A DNA stretch of 64,000 nt from Pyrenochaeta sp. MPI-SDFR-AT-0127 (Eukaryota > Ascomycota > Dothideomycetes > Pleosporales > Cucurbitariaceae), in the NCBI GenBank assembly GCA_020747015.1, contig JAGTJM010000027.1, positions 310,001 to 374,000 on the forward strand, written 5' to 3'. Below are positions 42,927 to 54,643 of the stretch, one piece after another; positions within the stretch are counted from its first letter, which is position 1, and each line of letters begins with the position of its first letter. Under the pieces are notes generated by a model that made no database searches, was not told the DNA's origin, and worked only from the letters and a program-made list of their open reading frames with translations. Both the position numbers and the translations under genes were made by a program.

Positions 42927-45900
42927 ATGATTTCCCAATTATTTTCTTACGTTGCGCCCATTTTTTGGAGTACGAAGGGTGCGGCAGAGAAAAAAGATGA
43001 AGAAGACCCAGAAACATTGCTTGAGTTGCTGCAGCGCGCTGCCCGGTTATGGCCAAATCACGGCATTGCATTTAAAGACCAGGGCTGGGACCTAAGGTCT
43101 AATTTTATGACCTATGCGGACATTCTGGGAGAGGCAGAGGTAAGTGCTGCAAGTACTAAATCTAGATGAAAAGTACTGATTAAACCAAGTCTAATGCAGC
43201 CAAACTTCGGGCACACGGGACTGTCACGCCTCATAAGTGCATAGTCCTCTACTTCAACACTCATCGTGATAATGTGATTTGGTATTGGTCAATTGTTGCA
43301 GCGGGTGGATTGCCAGCACTGCTCTCTCCTCTATCGAGCAATGAGATTACTCTTGCTGGCGAGTTGAATAACATAAATAAACTCTTCAGCGGGCCAACGA
43401 TCCTCACTTCCAAGAAATTGGCAAGACCGTTTCGTCTCATCGCTAGTCTAAACACAGTGACTGTTGAGATCATTGGGACTGTCAAGGTTGAAGATGGATT
43501 TGGAACAGAAATTGTCAATGAGGCTGTCGGCCACGAGGATGAACTTGCAACAGTTTTATTCACAAGCGGAAGCACAGGGTTTGCAAAGGGAGTCGAATAC
43601 ACGCATACACAGTTGGTTACTTCGAGTAAACTGAAATGCAAGTTCCATCAAATGGATTCCAGCAAGACATTTATGTCTTGGGTCAGTACGTTTTACCCAT
43701 CCAAAATGAGTGACATGGACTCCCTGCTAACATGCAGCATTCAGGTTTTGATCACAGTGCTGCTCTATGTGAGAACCACCTCCATGCTATTTATGCCGGC
43801 GCCAATCAGGTCATGATACCAGCAATGGAACTTGTACAGAATCCCGTCCGTTTCTGGAGAGTTCTTAGTGGACATCGCATTGCGTACACATTCGCCCCAA
43901 ATTTCTTTCTCGCCGCCGCCGCACGTGCAATCAACGAAACAGACCCTCACGAGAGGAAACAAATGAATCTAGACTTCAGCGAACTACGTGTCATCATGTG
44001 TGGGGGTGAAGCAAATAAGACCGCTACACTCGATGCTGCGGAGAAGGTTCTGACCCAGTATGGTGCGCCAAGTTGCAGTATAAAGGCAAGTTATGGTCTA
44101 AGTGAGGTAAGAAACTCCATTCAGCATCTCTATAGGTATAGGGATTTGCCCAACTGATTATTTATCAGACCTGCTCGGCAATCTTCTACAATCTTAAATC
44201 ACCCACATACGATGTGAAGCGAAAATATGTATTCGCATCGGCGGGGAAGCATCTACCTCAGCATGAACTCCGCTTAGTTGATGAGACAGGCAAGCAAGTC
44301 AAGCGTGGCGGATCTGGCGCGATTCAAATCAGAGGTGCTCTCATCTTCAAGCGCTACTTTAATAATGAATCAGCGACCAGCGCTTGCATGACGCCAGATG
44401 GGTGGTTTGACACCGGTGATCTTGGAATGTTGGACGATCGAGGCAATTTACGCATTGTCGGCCGCACGAAAGAGGTGCTTATCATAAACGGCCAAAATTA
44501 TTCGTCTTTTGAACTGGAACATGCTATTGAGTCTGCAAACATTCCCGGTTTAAACAAAAGCTTCACTGCGTCGTTTTCCATCTGGACCGAGGATGCAAAA
44601 GCAGATAGCGAAGATATTGTCATTTTGTTCAACCCTGTCAACGACGCCGTGGAAGACTCGCCTGCACTACGCGACACGATTGCTCAAATAAATCAAGCCG
44701 CCATCCGTTTCTGCCGAAAACGGCCTATTATGGTTATACCACTCCCAGGGCACAAACTACCAAAATCTACAATCGGCAAACTATCGCGTGCGAAGCTTAA
44801 AAAATCCTTTTTAGCTGGTCAATTCGATGAGTTTAAGCTAGCGGAGCGATCACCACAGTCGCTGGTTCCCCAAGGGGCTGGGCTCACTACAGCCCTCCAG
44901 AAGATCTTAGCAGTCGTCTTATGTGAGGAAACCGGACTCAAAGCTTCCGATCTTCACCTCAACATCGTTCTTGCCGACCTCGACATTGATAGCCTGGGCT
45001 ATCTTCGTATCAAATCCTCACTTGAAAAGCTACTAGAGCGTGAGGAAACGATATCCATGTCACTTCTTCTTGCTTGTCGGACTATCGGTGATATGGACAA
45101 TATGCTGTTGGCTCTCGGAACTACCACGGCCGAGTATGATCCGATCGTACCTCTTGTCTCATCCGGCTCGAAGACTCCAATTATCTTATGCCATCCTGGC
45201 GGCGGGGAATTTTTGACCTGGCTGACTCTCTTGAAATATATCTCGGATCGTCCAATCTATGCATTACGTGTACGGGGTTTTCATAAGAATGAAACGCCTT
45301 TCGACACCTTGGATGAAATGCTCGGCATTTACATGACAGGAATCAAGGCCCACCAACCAAAGGGTCCTTACATACTGCTTGGGTTATGCTTTGGTGGTAT
45401 GCTGGCTTTTGAGCTTGGAAAGAGACTTGAAGCAGCTGGCGAGCAAGTAGCCTTCTGTGGCGGGATCGACAACCCAGCTGACTTGACCCGTATCCAAGTT
45501 CGTGAGAAGCCACGGAACTTTATCATCGACTTGCTTCATTTTTTCCAGCTTTTGGATGTTGATACGGCATTGAAGTGGGAAAAGGAAATGGACTGTGTAC
45601 CAGATGGACGGTTCATCGAGGAAATCTTCGCCCGTTTCCCGGACGGAACGCTTGAAAATCTCGATCTCAGCATTCCCAAAGTCAAGGCCTGGCAGCGAAT
45701 CAACGACAATATGCAGGCCATTACCAGGTCATATGTTCCATCCGGGTCTGTGTCAAAGTATGATGTTTTTTGGGTGCCGCCGCTACCGCAGTACAATTGC
45801 ACAGATCAAGAATGGCGTCATGATTGGCTTGCTAAGTGGAAGGACCATGTAACAGATGCTGAGCAGAGCGACGTCGATATAGATGGCTCCCGGGGTACTC

Positions 45901-46007
45901 TCCGGTACCATCGCGTCGAAGGCACACATTTTACCATTTTGAGGCCTGAGAATGTTGACGTTTTCCAGAAGGCGCTCAATGCAGCATTTGAGTCGAGGGG
46001 CGTATAG
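42927..46007 (+). CDS. NRPS-like synthetase, adenylation-thiolation-thioesterase (A-T-TE)
   Basis: Activates a carboxylic or keto acid as adenylate, loads it on a phosphopantetheine arm and releases or joins products. Four exons: 42927-43139, 43190-43685, 43745-44106 and 44169-46007; 969 residues. The A domain spans ~25-590 with LFTSGSTGFAKGVEYTH (A3, ~192), SWVSFDHSAAL (restored at the exon 2/3 junction), SYGLSET (A5), WFDTGDLGMLDDRGNLRIVGR (A7-A8) and LPKSTIGKLSRAKLKKS (A10, catalytic Lys). The T domain attachment Ser is ~632 in LDIDSLGYLRI. The TE domain (~680-969) has PIILCHPGGGE, GLCFGG with Cys ~764 at the nucleophile elbow, Asp ~790 and His ~943 in GTHFTILRP. No condensation domain. 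Layout resembles atromentin/terrequinone-type enzymes, but A5 and the TE differ. Product unknown. Confidence 0.9.
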
Positions 46008-47191
46008 CTCAGCGCCTGCATAGCTGAAAGGCTTGAATAGATCGAATTCATAATGTCTCACAACCCGGTTAGAGAATATCGATCGAAATCATAGCATTTA
46101 AAACAGAATTTGTGAGATGAACCTAACTCTTAGTTATAGTAGCATTCCATGTTGGTGAATTATACGAAATGCGACTGCTGGTTGTCTATCGTAGTTACAG
46201 ATATAGTGCGTATAGATAAATTGAGCGATTAAAGGAGGAGTGTAAGGCATGATTGCAAACGCGCGCGATAAGAGGCGTTGTCATGTGACCTTATCAAGAT
46301 GAACAGCTACTTGGAGATAAGTATAGTTCTCTCTAGCATGGCACTAGAGGCTTCCAAATCGAGTACTGGACATTTCTCCAGTGGGGATGACGCGGTGCCT
46401 ATGCGTGCGAGGTGGCTAATTAGAGGAACGCCGTGGCGTATGGCGATTAAATAGTAATATACATATACGGGGAACTTTGAGCTCGAAATAATATCTTATG
46501 GGCTTATGAAAATTGCAAAGGAAGATCGCTGGCCATAAGGGTTGCGGATTAATCCCGATTTGTATCCGCCTCTGTTAAGTTGGGCTAGCTGAACAGGGCA
46601 GAATCAGCACGCCATAGCCACGGAAACCAAGTGGCTATACAATGCCAACCAAGCGACCCTAGTGGCTGCACAGGGGCTACGAAAATTGCTTCAACCGGTG
46701 GTTAAGTATATTGCATTGAACAATTCATGGCTCAAAACGGTAGAAATTGGCAGGATACAGCTAAACTTGTGTCTCACTCTGGGATCAATCAGGAATTTTA
46801 GCAGAGTATTGAGCAGCATATTGAGCTGCGGGTGAACAGCGATGAGGCACGACTTTGGAAAGATTTTCCTTCGTATAAACTCAATGTTCCTGGGCTGTCA
46901 ATTTCGCTAACGGCTTTAAGCCCGAAGATTTGCCGGTGTTGGCTGAACGTTAGATATTGATTGCGTCGCTTGTTCATTTCTATTCGTGCATATGCCTCTT
47001 CGACCTCGTGCAGACTACATTATCCCTGCCCCCAACTAGTCTGTAATGTGACATACTTTAATGCTGCTTACATCGATTTATTGTCCAGTCTAATCAATAG
47101 TTTCTTTGATTGAGAACAATTAATATGCGGATTGAAATTTGTCCATTCTTCTTGATATAAGCATTGGAATTTCTGACCCACCGAAAGTGAC
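46008..47191. other. Intergenic region
   Basis: 1.18 kb, AT-rich, without a supported gene. The right end is the GH43 promoter, with a TATA-like GATATAAGC near 47154-47162. Confidence 0.35.
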
Positions 47192-48790
47192 ATGATTAGA
47201 AAAATGAAATCACTACTAATTTCCATTCTAAGTCTTCTGTTGGTGCAAAGCCACTTGGTGACGAAGGTCGCATGCCAATCGAGTGCATTTCAGAATCCCA
47301 TAATATACAGCGACTACCCAGATAACGACGTGTCCGTTGGTCCGGACGGAGCTTTCTACTTCTCAGCATCTAATTTCCACTACAGCCCTGGTGCACCTAT
47401 CCTTAGATCTTACGACCTGGTCAATTGGGAGCCAATTGGGCATTCCATTCCGCGCCTTGAGTTCGGTGATGGTTACGATCTCCCCTCAGGTGGCCGAGCA
47501 TACCGTGGTGGGACTTGGGCATCTACACTAAGATACCGAAAGAGTAATGGACTTTGGTACTGGATTGGTTGCACCAATTTCTGGTACACCTGGACCTTCA
47601 CTGCGAAAGCACCTGAGGGACCATGGACTAAATCAGCGCAATCGGAAGGCGGAATTTGTTACTACGATAATGGCTTACTTATTGACGATGACGACACAAT
47701 GTATGTCGTATACGGCAACGGACAGGTCAAAGTTGCACAACTATCCGAGGACGGTCTCCGCACAATCAAGTCAGAAAATGTCCTGAAGGCTTCAGATGTT
47801 GGTGCCGATAGTATTGAAGGCAATCGCATGTATAAGATCAATGGCTATTATTACATTCTGAACGATAGACCTGGTACAACGACATACATATGGAAATCCA
47901 AAAGTCCGTGGGGGCCTTACGAATCCAAAGTCCTCGTGGATGGTGTTACCTCACCCCTTCAAGGAGGCAACTCTCCACACCAAGGAAGCCTAATACAGAC
48001 TGCTAAGGGGGACTGGTATTTCATGTCTTTCACTTGGGCATATCCCGCTGGTCGCCTCCCGGTGTTGGCTCCAATAAGCTGGAAAGAAGATGGGTTTCCT
48101 GTCTTGGTCTCTGGAGAGAACGGAGGTTGGGGAAAGTCATATCCATTACCTCTTCCGAGTAGGCCCTTATCAAACTGGACTGGTGCCTTCTATTTTGAGA
48201 AAGCACCGCTTGGTCCGACTTGGGAATGGAATCACAACCCAGATACAACCAAATTTCGAGTTGAAAAGGGGTTGACTCTGTATACTGCGAGTGTAACAGA
48301 CGATATATATGCTGCTCGGAACACGCTCACCCATCGTACTTATGGCGAATATCCTGTTGGCACCGTTGAAATCGACTTCAAGAACATGGCCGACGGTGAT
48401 CGCTGCGGTTTGGCCGCTTTTCGCGACCGCAGTGCTTACATCGGTATACATCGCATTGGAAAAGAATATCGCATTATTGCAGCACATAATATGACTATTG
48501 ATGAGTACTCGGGGGCAACACTTGACCTTGGTCATGTGGTGGCAAACATCAAGGCGCCAGAGAACTTCACCACAATATGGCTTCGAACAAGGATGGATGC
48601 GAGACCAAATGGAAGCAGAGGCGCTGATTTTTACTATAGCTTCGATGGGAAAAAGTTCATTTCGATAGGCGGAACTTATGAGCTGTACACAGGCTGGGCC
48701 TTTTTCCTCGGCTACCGGTTTGGTATTTTTAACTATGCTACAGAGGCTTTGGGAGGGTCTATCAAGGTCAAGAACTTCGTGACTGCATAA
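47192..48790 (+). CDS. Secreted GH43 glycoside hydrolase (beta-xylosidase / arabinofuranosidase type)
   Basis: Acts on plant-wall xylan or arabinan side chains. Single exon, 532 residues; the ATG at 47204 (MKSLLISILSLLLVQ) could be the true start. A signal peptide covers about residues 5-28. The five-bladed propeller has the catalytic base in IYSDYPDNDVSV (Asp 41 by position; usual motif DYPDPDV), the pKa-modulating Asp in CYYDNGLLIDDD and the acid Glu ~209 in ADSIEGNRMY. GGNSPHQGSLIQT and WYFMSF are later blade signatures. Residues ~340-530 form a beta-sandwich (WEWNHNPD, GTVEIDFKNM, GDRCGLAAF), the usual GH43 C-terminal domain. The substitution of Pro by Asn in the DYPDxDV motif is unusual but the Asp residues remain. 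Intronless, unlike its neighbours. Confidence 0.9.
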   Translation: MIRKMKSLLISILSLLLVQSHLVTKVACQSSAFQNPIIYSDYPDNDVSVGPDGAFYFSASNFHYSPGAPILRSYDLVNWEPIGHSIPRLEFGDGYDLPSGGRAYRGGTWASTLRYRKSNGLWYWIGCTNFWYTWTFTAKAPEGPWTKSAQSEGGICYYDNGLLIDDDDTMYVVYGNGQVKVAQLSEDGLRTIKSENVLKASDVGADSIEGNRMYKINGYYYILNDRPGTTTYIWKSKSPWGPYESKVLVDGVTSPLQGGNSPHQGSLIQTAKGDWYFMSFTWAYPAGRLPVLAPISWKEDGFPVLVSGENGGWGKSYPLPLPSRPLSNWTGAFYFEKAPLGPTWEWNHNPDTTKFRVEKGLTLYTASVTDDIYAARNTLTHRTYGEYPVGTVEIDFKNMADGDRCGLAAFRDRSAYIGIHRIGKEYRIIAAHNMTIDEYSGATLDLGHVVANIKAPENFTTIWLRTRMDARPNGSRGADFYYSFDGKKFISIGGTYELYTGWAFFLGYRFGIFNYATEALGGSIKVKNFVTA

Positions 48791-49946
48791 AGATTCTAGG
48801 ATGTAGTCCGTATATGAAGAAAAGGAAGGTTACATCCATCTACCGTCGGCTGTTTAGTGAATATGTTTGTGTGGTTGTTCCAAAAACAGTCGAGCTGGTA
48901 AAGAAACGCTTGCCCTTTACATTGTCGCTTGAAGATAGTTAACAATTAGTTCAGTATTCTGACACAAGACTCTATAGTACTGTGTGATGCAATAGGCTTC
49001 CATTACTAGTTAAATAGAATTGTTATGGGTGGACACGGCGAATCGAGAAAATGTGTCATCTGTCGACTCTAGCTATGTAAATTTCAATTTGTAAAGGAAT
49101 AGGCCACCGGGCTTTACGAAAGGACACAATCGTGACTCAAATTGCATACCCACGAGGAGGAGGCAGAGCTGCACTATAATGGGCGACTCTGTCTCTGCCA
49201 AGGATCTGGCGAATAGTTACTCACTTGGCCGAGCACATATTTGATATGACAGAAAGCTTGAATGGCTCTGTGATTATTGAAAATTTGAAAGACCGTAAAA
49301 TAATCTTATAACCAAGACTTTTCCTATGGTGAGCGCCGTACATTCATATACTTGCGAATCATGGGTAATATGGCAGAACTTAGGTTCCAGCAGATCCGTT
49401 GCCAAAAGCGTAGATGTCGCGAGACTTATCGGAACCCTCTTGCGTGCAACGTATAATTTACCGGTTGCGGTACTAATTACGATTTAAATCTCTTTCATCA
49501 TCTTAGGAATGATAGAGAGCAGCATTTTGCGCTTACACTGGTCACTCCTAACCCATGTCATGAAAAGATTTAGACAAAGGATTCAATTGAAGCAGTGCCG
49601 TTACGGCTGGTATGGTAGAAGAGAGCAAACGATCGAGCGCTGATAAATTCTTATTACACTATTTTCGGCGAGCCCTTTCGATGATAAGTCGGTTATAAGT
49701 CAGAAATGGCGATGAAACACTTGATGGGAAAAAGAAATAGCCTGACATTCAATCAATACTGAATAATTATTGCACTGATTAGAACGACCTTCTTTGAAAC
49801 CCGACTCATGCATTAGTCAGTATCAGCTTCTATCGCTAGACATTAGTGCATACGTACTACCAATTTTAAGCATATATGCCTCAATCACCTATACCAAGTG
49901 TAACCGCTGGGAGCCTCCCGAAGGAGCCTCAATGGCGTACCTTACT
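48791..49946. other. Intergenic region
   Basis: 1.16 kb, AT-rich, no gene or repeat recognised. Confidence 0.35.
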
Positions 49947-50890
49947 TCAAGCCTCCAAATTCTGCTTCGATTTCGTCACTGATGCCATGCATATCGCGGA
50001 AGTCACCTGGAGTTGAGTCTTTTTCCTCAACCTATGAACCATGAATCCCGTCCTAAGCCTAAATGGAAGCTCGATAGGCGCAATTGATCCTTTGGCGATA
50101 TGCTCTGTGTCAAGGATACCAATGTCCGTGAGCATCTTTTCAGGTCTGTTAACAATCGAAATGATGAAACCGTCGGCCTCAAGAGCTGAAAACCGTGAGC
50201 TTCTAAGGTTTACACTAACAAACTGTAGTATAGAATTTGGCTTACCATCTGGGGACCTCGGCACGAAAGCCACCTCGTGTAAGCCAACATCAATACCAGC
50301 GGTCCAATACTCATACATCCCATCGTTGACATTACATTTCGTGATGGCATTATAACTACCACCAGACGGGGGCTCCTTAGCGTTCGGGTCATGCATGGCC
50401 ACGAACGCAAGATTGTACGTCTTAGTTTCATAGTGGGAGTCGACTTTCCGCATCTCACCATCCACGTTCACGAGCTCCTGGGGCTCAACGTACAGGTCCA
50501 TCGCATTTGGGTCAACTTTCTAGCGAACATAGTGACTTATGGGGTCGGTCAGAGAAGGCTAAGCGCTTTGGTTGTGTGCATGTCCTCACCAATTGGATAA
50601 AAGAACCAGAACTAGAGTACCAACGCAAAAATTCTTAGCAAATAGAGAATATATGGAAGCGTACAAAGTGATCAGTGTTACTCACGTTGTTCACATAGGT
50701 TAGAGACGCGTCGAGATACACACATCCATCCTCGCCATCGAAAGCATTCCCAGAATGGCCATAGAAAGCGTTCTTATTGTGAAACCACTTAACATCTTGG
50801 GATTTTGGATTTCTACGCGGGAGAATACCGAATGTAAGGATGTGGTATCTGATGTTGCTCGTGCAGAACGATTTTCTCCAGTAAATGGCA
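49947..50890 (-). pseudogene. Broken carotenoid/stilbene cleavage oxygenase (CCD/RPE65 family), C-terminal half only
   Basis: The intact family is an Fe(II) dioxygenase with four His ligands that cleaves carotenoid or stilbene double bonds. Only the second half is present. Pieces in order: TFGILPRRNPKSQDVKWFH with NAFYGHSGNAFDGEDG (a His ligand) near 50850-50720, a short FWFFYPIG piece near 50610, KVDPNAMDLYVEPQELV to LHEVAFVPRSPDGKP, and ADGFIISIVNRPEKMLTDIGILDTEH to LPFRLRTG. Several introns fit, but one junction does not keep phase. At the last His site the in-frame reading is GFMVH, while shifting one base gives His-Gly, as the family expects, then a stop at once. No N-terminal half is found; a regulator fragment lies there instead. 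The gene is most likely dead. Confidence 0.75.
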
Positions 50891-51232
50891 TGGCCTGATT
50901 GGCACTGAGTTGGGAGACTACGTGGTGTAAGTCATTGTTCTTGAAGCTGATATCTGGCACAAAGTGACGCAAGGCTGTCGTAATAAGCTCATACTGCTCT
51001 TTAGACGTCTGATAATATGGCCGAGAACGAGTTACAGGACTAATAGTGCATTCGTGCGATGTTTGACGACAACGTTTACACGGACCACTGCGGCCAGGGC
51101 TGCACTACATGGAGATATATGAGTATGACAAAGCATGTTCACTGAAACCTGCTAGCTTACTCAAGCTTTGCTGTCACGGCAGGCATCACGACTTCTTGGA
51201 TTCCGTGCAACGGCCTGCTCTTTCTGGGGCAT
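50890..51232 (-). pseudogene. N-terminal fragment of a Zn2Cys6 transcription factor
   Basis: Fungal Zn2Cys6 regulators bind CGG-type DNA sites through a two-zinc, six-Cys cluster. The fragment begins at the ATG at 51232 (MPQKEQAVARNPRSRDACRDSKA), meets TGA, and after an intron-like GTAAGC...TAG continues with GPCKRCRQTSHEC. The ligand set is incomplete: where the second Cys of the first pair should be there is Ser (CRDS), and the middle Cys is lost at the stop. The following RSRPYYQTSKEQYELITTAL and RHFVPDISFKNNDLHHVVSQ form the linker found in such regulators. The frame then runs into dioxygenase sequence at about 50890. Clearly not functional as it stands; could be a real fusion site or deletion scar. 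Confidence 0.65.
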
Positions 51233-51997
51233 GCTCGAGATAGTACGCCAACGATTGATGCGCTGAAATATAGACTTAGGGTACACTTCAATGACAGGTT
51301 ACAAAGCAGAAAAATTTTGATAGAAGATAGTTTGCAACCGGTACTTGGAAATCCGTAGAGAAAGACCGGAACCCGATTGTGTAATCAGAGATATTGTTAT
51401 TGGAAATGGATATTGCTCGGCACTCTTGACATTTCATAGGAGGTCCAGTCCGGAACCCGAAGATCCACATTCAACTGAAAGGACCTTGCGATCAAACCTC
51501 AAACAGTGGGTGCAGCCGCTGATACCCCGCTCTTTGCATGATGTGTTGTGCAGATACCCCACTTCCAAAGCTGCATCTTCCGGCGCACACTATACATGTA
51601 TTTCTATGTGGGGAGCTAAACCTGGCTCATCGGTATACTTGACTGCTTTAATTATAGCGTCTGCTTTATGGTCCAATCCTGTTTCTCCATGATACCCCTG
51701 CCATCCACGGAGTACAAAGTTGGCACTGAAGGAGGTGACCACTGTAGGCCAATATCAATGAACCTAATACAGTCTATACTTATGATAATAGCTGATACTG
51801 CTAACTACAAATGAGAAATATGACTAGACCTTGGCTTGATTTGCCTAACAGTCATTTCGATGGTGGAAAGAAAAGTCTCATTCAGATCGGTTCTATATAA
51901 CTGCGATGATACAACGTTGCTGCGCACTCTCCTCTCGCAAAGAGCCTGTATAGCAATAGCGATCAGAAAAGTCAGAAGCAAATTGAGGGTGGGCTGG
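51233..51997. other. Intergenic region between two pseudogenes
   Basis: 765 bp. A plus-strand open frame at 51345-51692 has no recognised domain. Nothing else was seen. Confidence 0.35.
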
Positions 51998-53692
51998 TCA
52001 CCTTAAGCACATTGCTTTCATGCATTTTCCTCCAAACCGCTCTGTCCGTCGCCGCACCCCGATATTAAACACTCTTCTCGTATCGAATCCGTAAACGATA
52101 CAGTTGTCGACTTTGGAGCCACCATATGTTTTAACAGGATTATCGCTCAGGCAATCATTGATAAACTTGTTGAACATCTCCACACAATGCTGTTCCGTGA
52201 CCTTCCCACTTCCTCGAGCAATACACTGTGGATCCCCCGCGTTCCAAGCCGCGTAAGGGAACATTTCCACACCGACTCCATCGTAGTGCATATGGACATC
52301 CTTCTGCTTGTCGCCATCAAGAGTGATGTCGCTAAACAGTTTGCAGGCCTCTCCAATCTTTGACTTGGCGATATCGGTGTCGATGGGGACGACTGGAAGC
52401 GCTTTAATGAAATGATCGAAATTACATTTCTGGGAAGGGTTTTCTGGAACTGGGCTATCAGTTGTGCTTATTTCGGGAACTTTATTGAATGTTGCATCAG
52501 CGATTTCTTCGAGCCATATTTGCCTCTCCTCAAGGTACTCCTTAGGATACATGGAAGCTTCTAGTACTTTTGAAACCTCGATGATTGGTGGACATTCGGC
52601 ACCTTCTTCATCAGCCGAACAAGTTTCTGTTGTAAAACCTTCATCGAGAAAGAGGCCATCTGAACCGGGCACCCAACTGAGCCGGCCATTCTCAACCTGG
52701 GCCTCGTGTGGTGGGAACCTCTTGTTATGTTCGTCGAATTCGCCCTTGGCCGGGAGCGGAAGGTAAGGATATTTGTTCCCCAGAGCCTTTTGCGCGGCTT
52801 TGGCCAGGGCATATAGTGTCCAGCTGTCCGCTGCATACAAAGTTAGTTACGACCGCCACGTACACGATTGTCTTACCATTCCGTGTAACCCAACCACCAC
52901 CATAAACTTCTTCAACACGTGTAAATAACTTCACGTTAGATGGCAAGTAAGCCTTTTTCCACTTAGGGTCATCTTTAAGTTTATATATAATGTCCGCAAT
53001 GTGCCTATTACCATTACTCGTGTAACTAACAGCGTCAGAATGCATAAGTTCATGGAGAACGACAGAGTCTAGATGGACTGGATTAGAATTTTTCCTCCTT
53101 GGTTGAAAGATGCATACCTCTGTTGAAGACATAATAGTCCAAGTTGTACTTTTCGGTTATAGGTAAGTATTTGGTGGCCTCAACTCGTTCCGCGAACGAC
53201 GGCAATCGAAAGTAGGTTGGGCAAAAGTTGATGACTGGCGTTGAATGTTCTCTCTCCCATTCGTTCTCTGGTATCTTCCCCTTTGGGTCTGTCATGTGAT
53301 TTCTAGTATATGCCTTGATGTTTGGGTCGCGTCGGCATTTTCCCTTTCCAATCATCACATCGAACATATGCATCCCATTTAAGAGGAGTTGGCGTCCATC
53401 TTGAGCCCTGGCCAAACGTCGCTGCGCTCTTGAAAACATTTCGAATCCCCTCTTGATATTTTTCGGCGAATACGGGTGGCCCAAGATATTCTACAGCAGC
53501 TGCTTTATTGAAATTGATATTTCCATCAAGGGCTGCCGCCAATTTGGCACCATTCTCCCATGCTGACGATATTTTGGCCCTCTGATTATTGTCACAGTTC
53601 TCCCAATCTTTCAGATTGATCGACAAGACCTCTACGTCCGCGAAGGTCGTCGATAACAACCCAAATGCGAGGAATAATAGCCGCATTGTCAA
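51998..53692 (-). pseudogene. Secreted zincin-like metallopeptidase with a single-base frameshift
   Basis: Signal peptide MRLLFLAFGLLSTTFA at the start (ATG 53692 or 53686). Three exons fit: 53692-53118, 53077-52877 and 52830-51998; joined length is 1609 nt, one base over a multiple of three. The zinc motif HELMH is in exon 2 (VVLHELMHSDAVSY), and the exon 3 start, ADSWTLYALAKAAQKAL, is typical of fungal zincins of the M35/lysine-endopeptidase group. The extra base is in a four-T run at 53338-53341 (AAAA on the coding strand): the frame before it gives AYVRCDDWKGK and the frame after gives CRRDPNIKAYTRN, and one base fewer would join them. The remainder is intact, so this is a recent pseudogene or a sequencing error. 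Function in host-tissue or protein degradation is inference. Confidence 0.72.
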
Positions 53693-54643
53693 GCCTTAAG
53701 ATAATGAGCTATAAAGCTGGGAAAGGAGAGTATGAAGATATAGGGTGTACTCAGGATAGAATTGTAGGAAGTTTACTTTGCAAGTGATGATAGTTACGTA
53801 GTTTTCGAGGCTCTTTTTACATATCTTTTTGCGTAAAGAGACACCACCATAGAATAAAATTACAATAGCATCCTTCTTACCGTGCCTCCTATGCCCCAAG
53901 GTATCTTAGACATAGCCACCTCCTGAAAGGTTCGGCCATGCTCACACATCCAGAGGTTCCTGGCCTTTCCTTCTGCCGTGCCTCTTTTGACCCCGCATCA
54001 TGACCATCCTTGTTGCGCTGTGCCGTATTGTCAAGGCACACTTCAACAGATTTCAAGGAGGGCAAAGAGTAGCCATAGGTTTTAAAATAGTTGGATGAGC
54101 TTGAAATAGGAGCTAGGGGTGACGCTCATGAATCGCGGGTTGCATCTCAGTCAGCCAAGTAGATGCAAGCGCTTAAAATGGGCCTGTGATCGGGCTAAAT
54201 TGTGTAACAGTAGAGGGGCCGACTACCAAAACTTGCTTCATAAGCCTAGAGCACTAAAATAATGGTGCACGTAGAACTGGTTTAGGCTCACAGTTTTGAG
54301 CGTGACCTAGCGTGCTCAACAGCTGATATACTAAATGATTCAGATGCTGCAAAGAGTCTGTGGTTGATCTTTGTTGCAGGTCCTCCGCATGGGGTGCCCT
54401 TGGCGAAACGAGACAAGCGAAAAAAAGTATCAGAAACATTGTCGCTTGTATCCTGGTGGGACAACTTAACGCCGAGGCAGATACGGGCTGTTACCAGTCG
54501 GATAGGGTGTAATGCTGGATTGAAAAGACAAACTGAAACATTGGGGGCCAAACACTAACCCGACAACTAGGTACATGCGGGGTAGTTCCGCTCGAGCGGT
54601 TAGTGCTGCCTGCTTGGCCGATTAGTCAGCAGTCACTTTACGA
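53693..54643. other. Intergenic region
   Basis: 950 bp, no supported gene. The right part (54590-54643) has short inverted words next to the MITE-like element. Minus-strand frames at 54254-54551 lack features. Confidence 0.35.

Noticed and set aside
43686..43730. Frameshift in the NRPS-like adenylation domain near 43,680
   Set aside because: A 59-bp intron with GTACGT donor and CAG acceptor restores the family motif (SWVSFDHSAAL), so the gene is intact.
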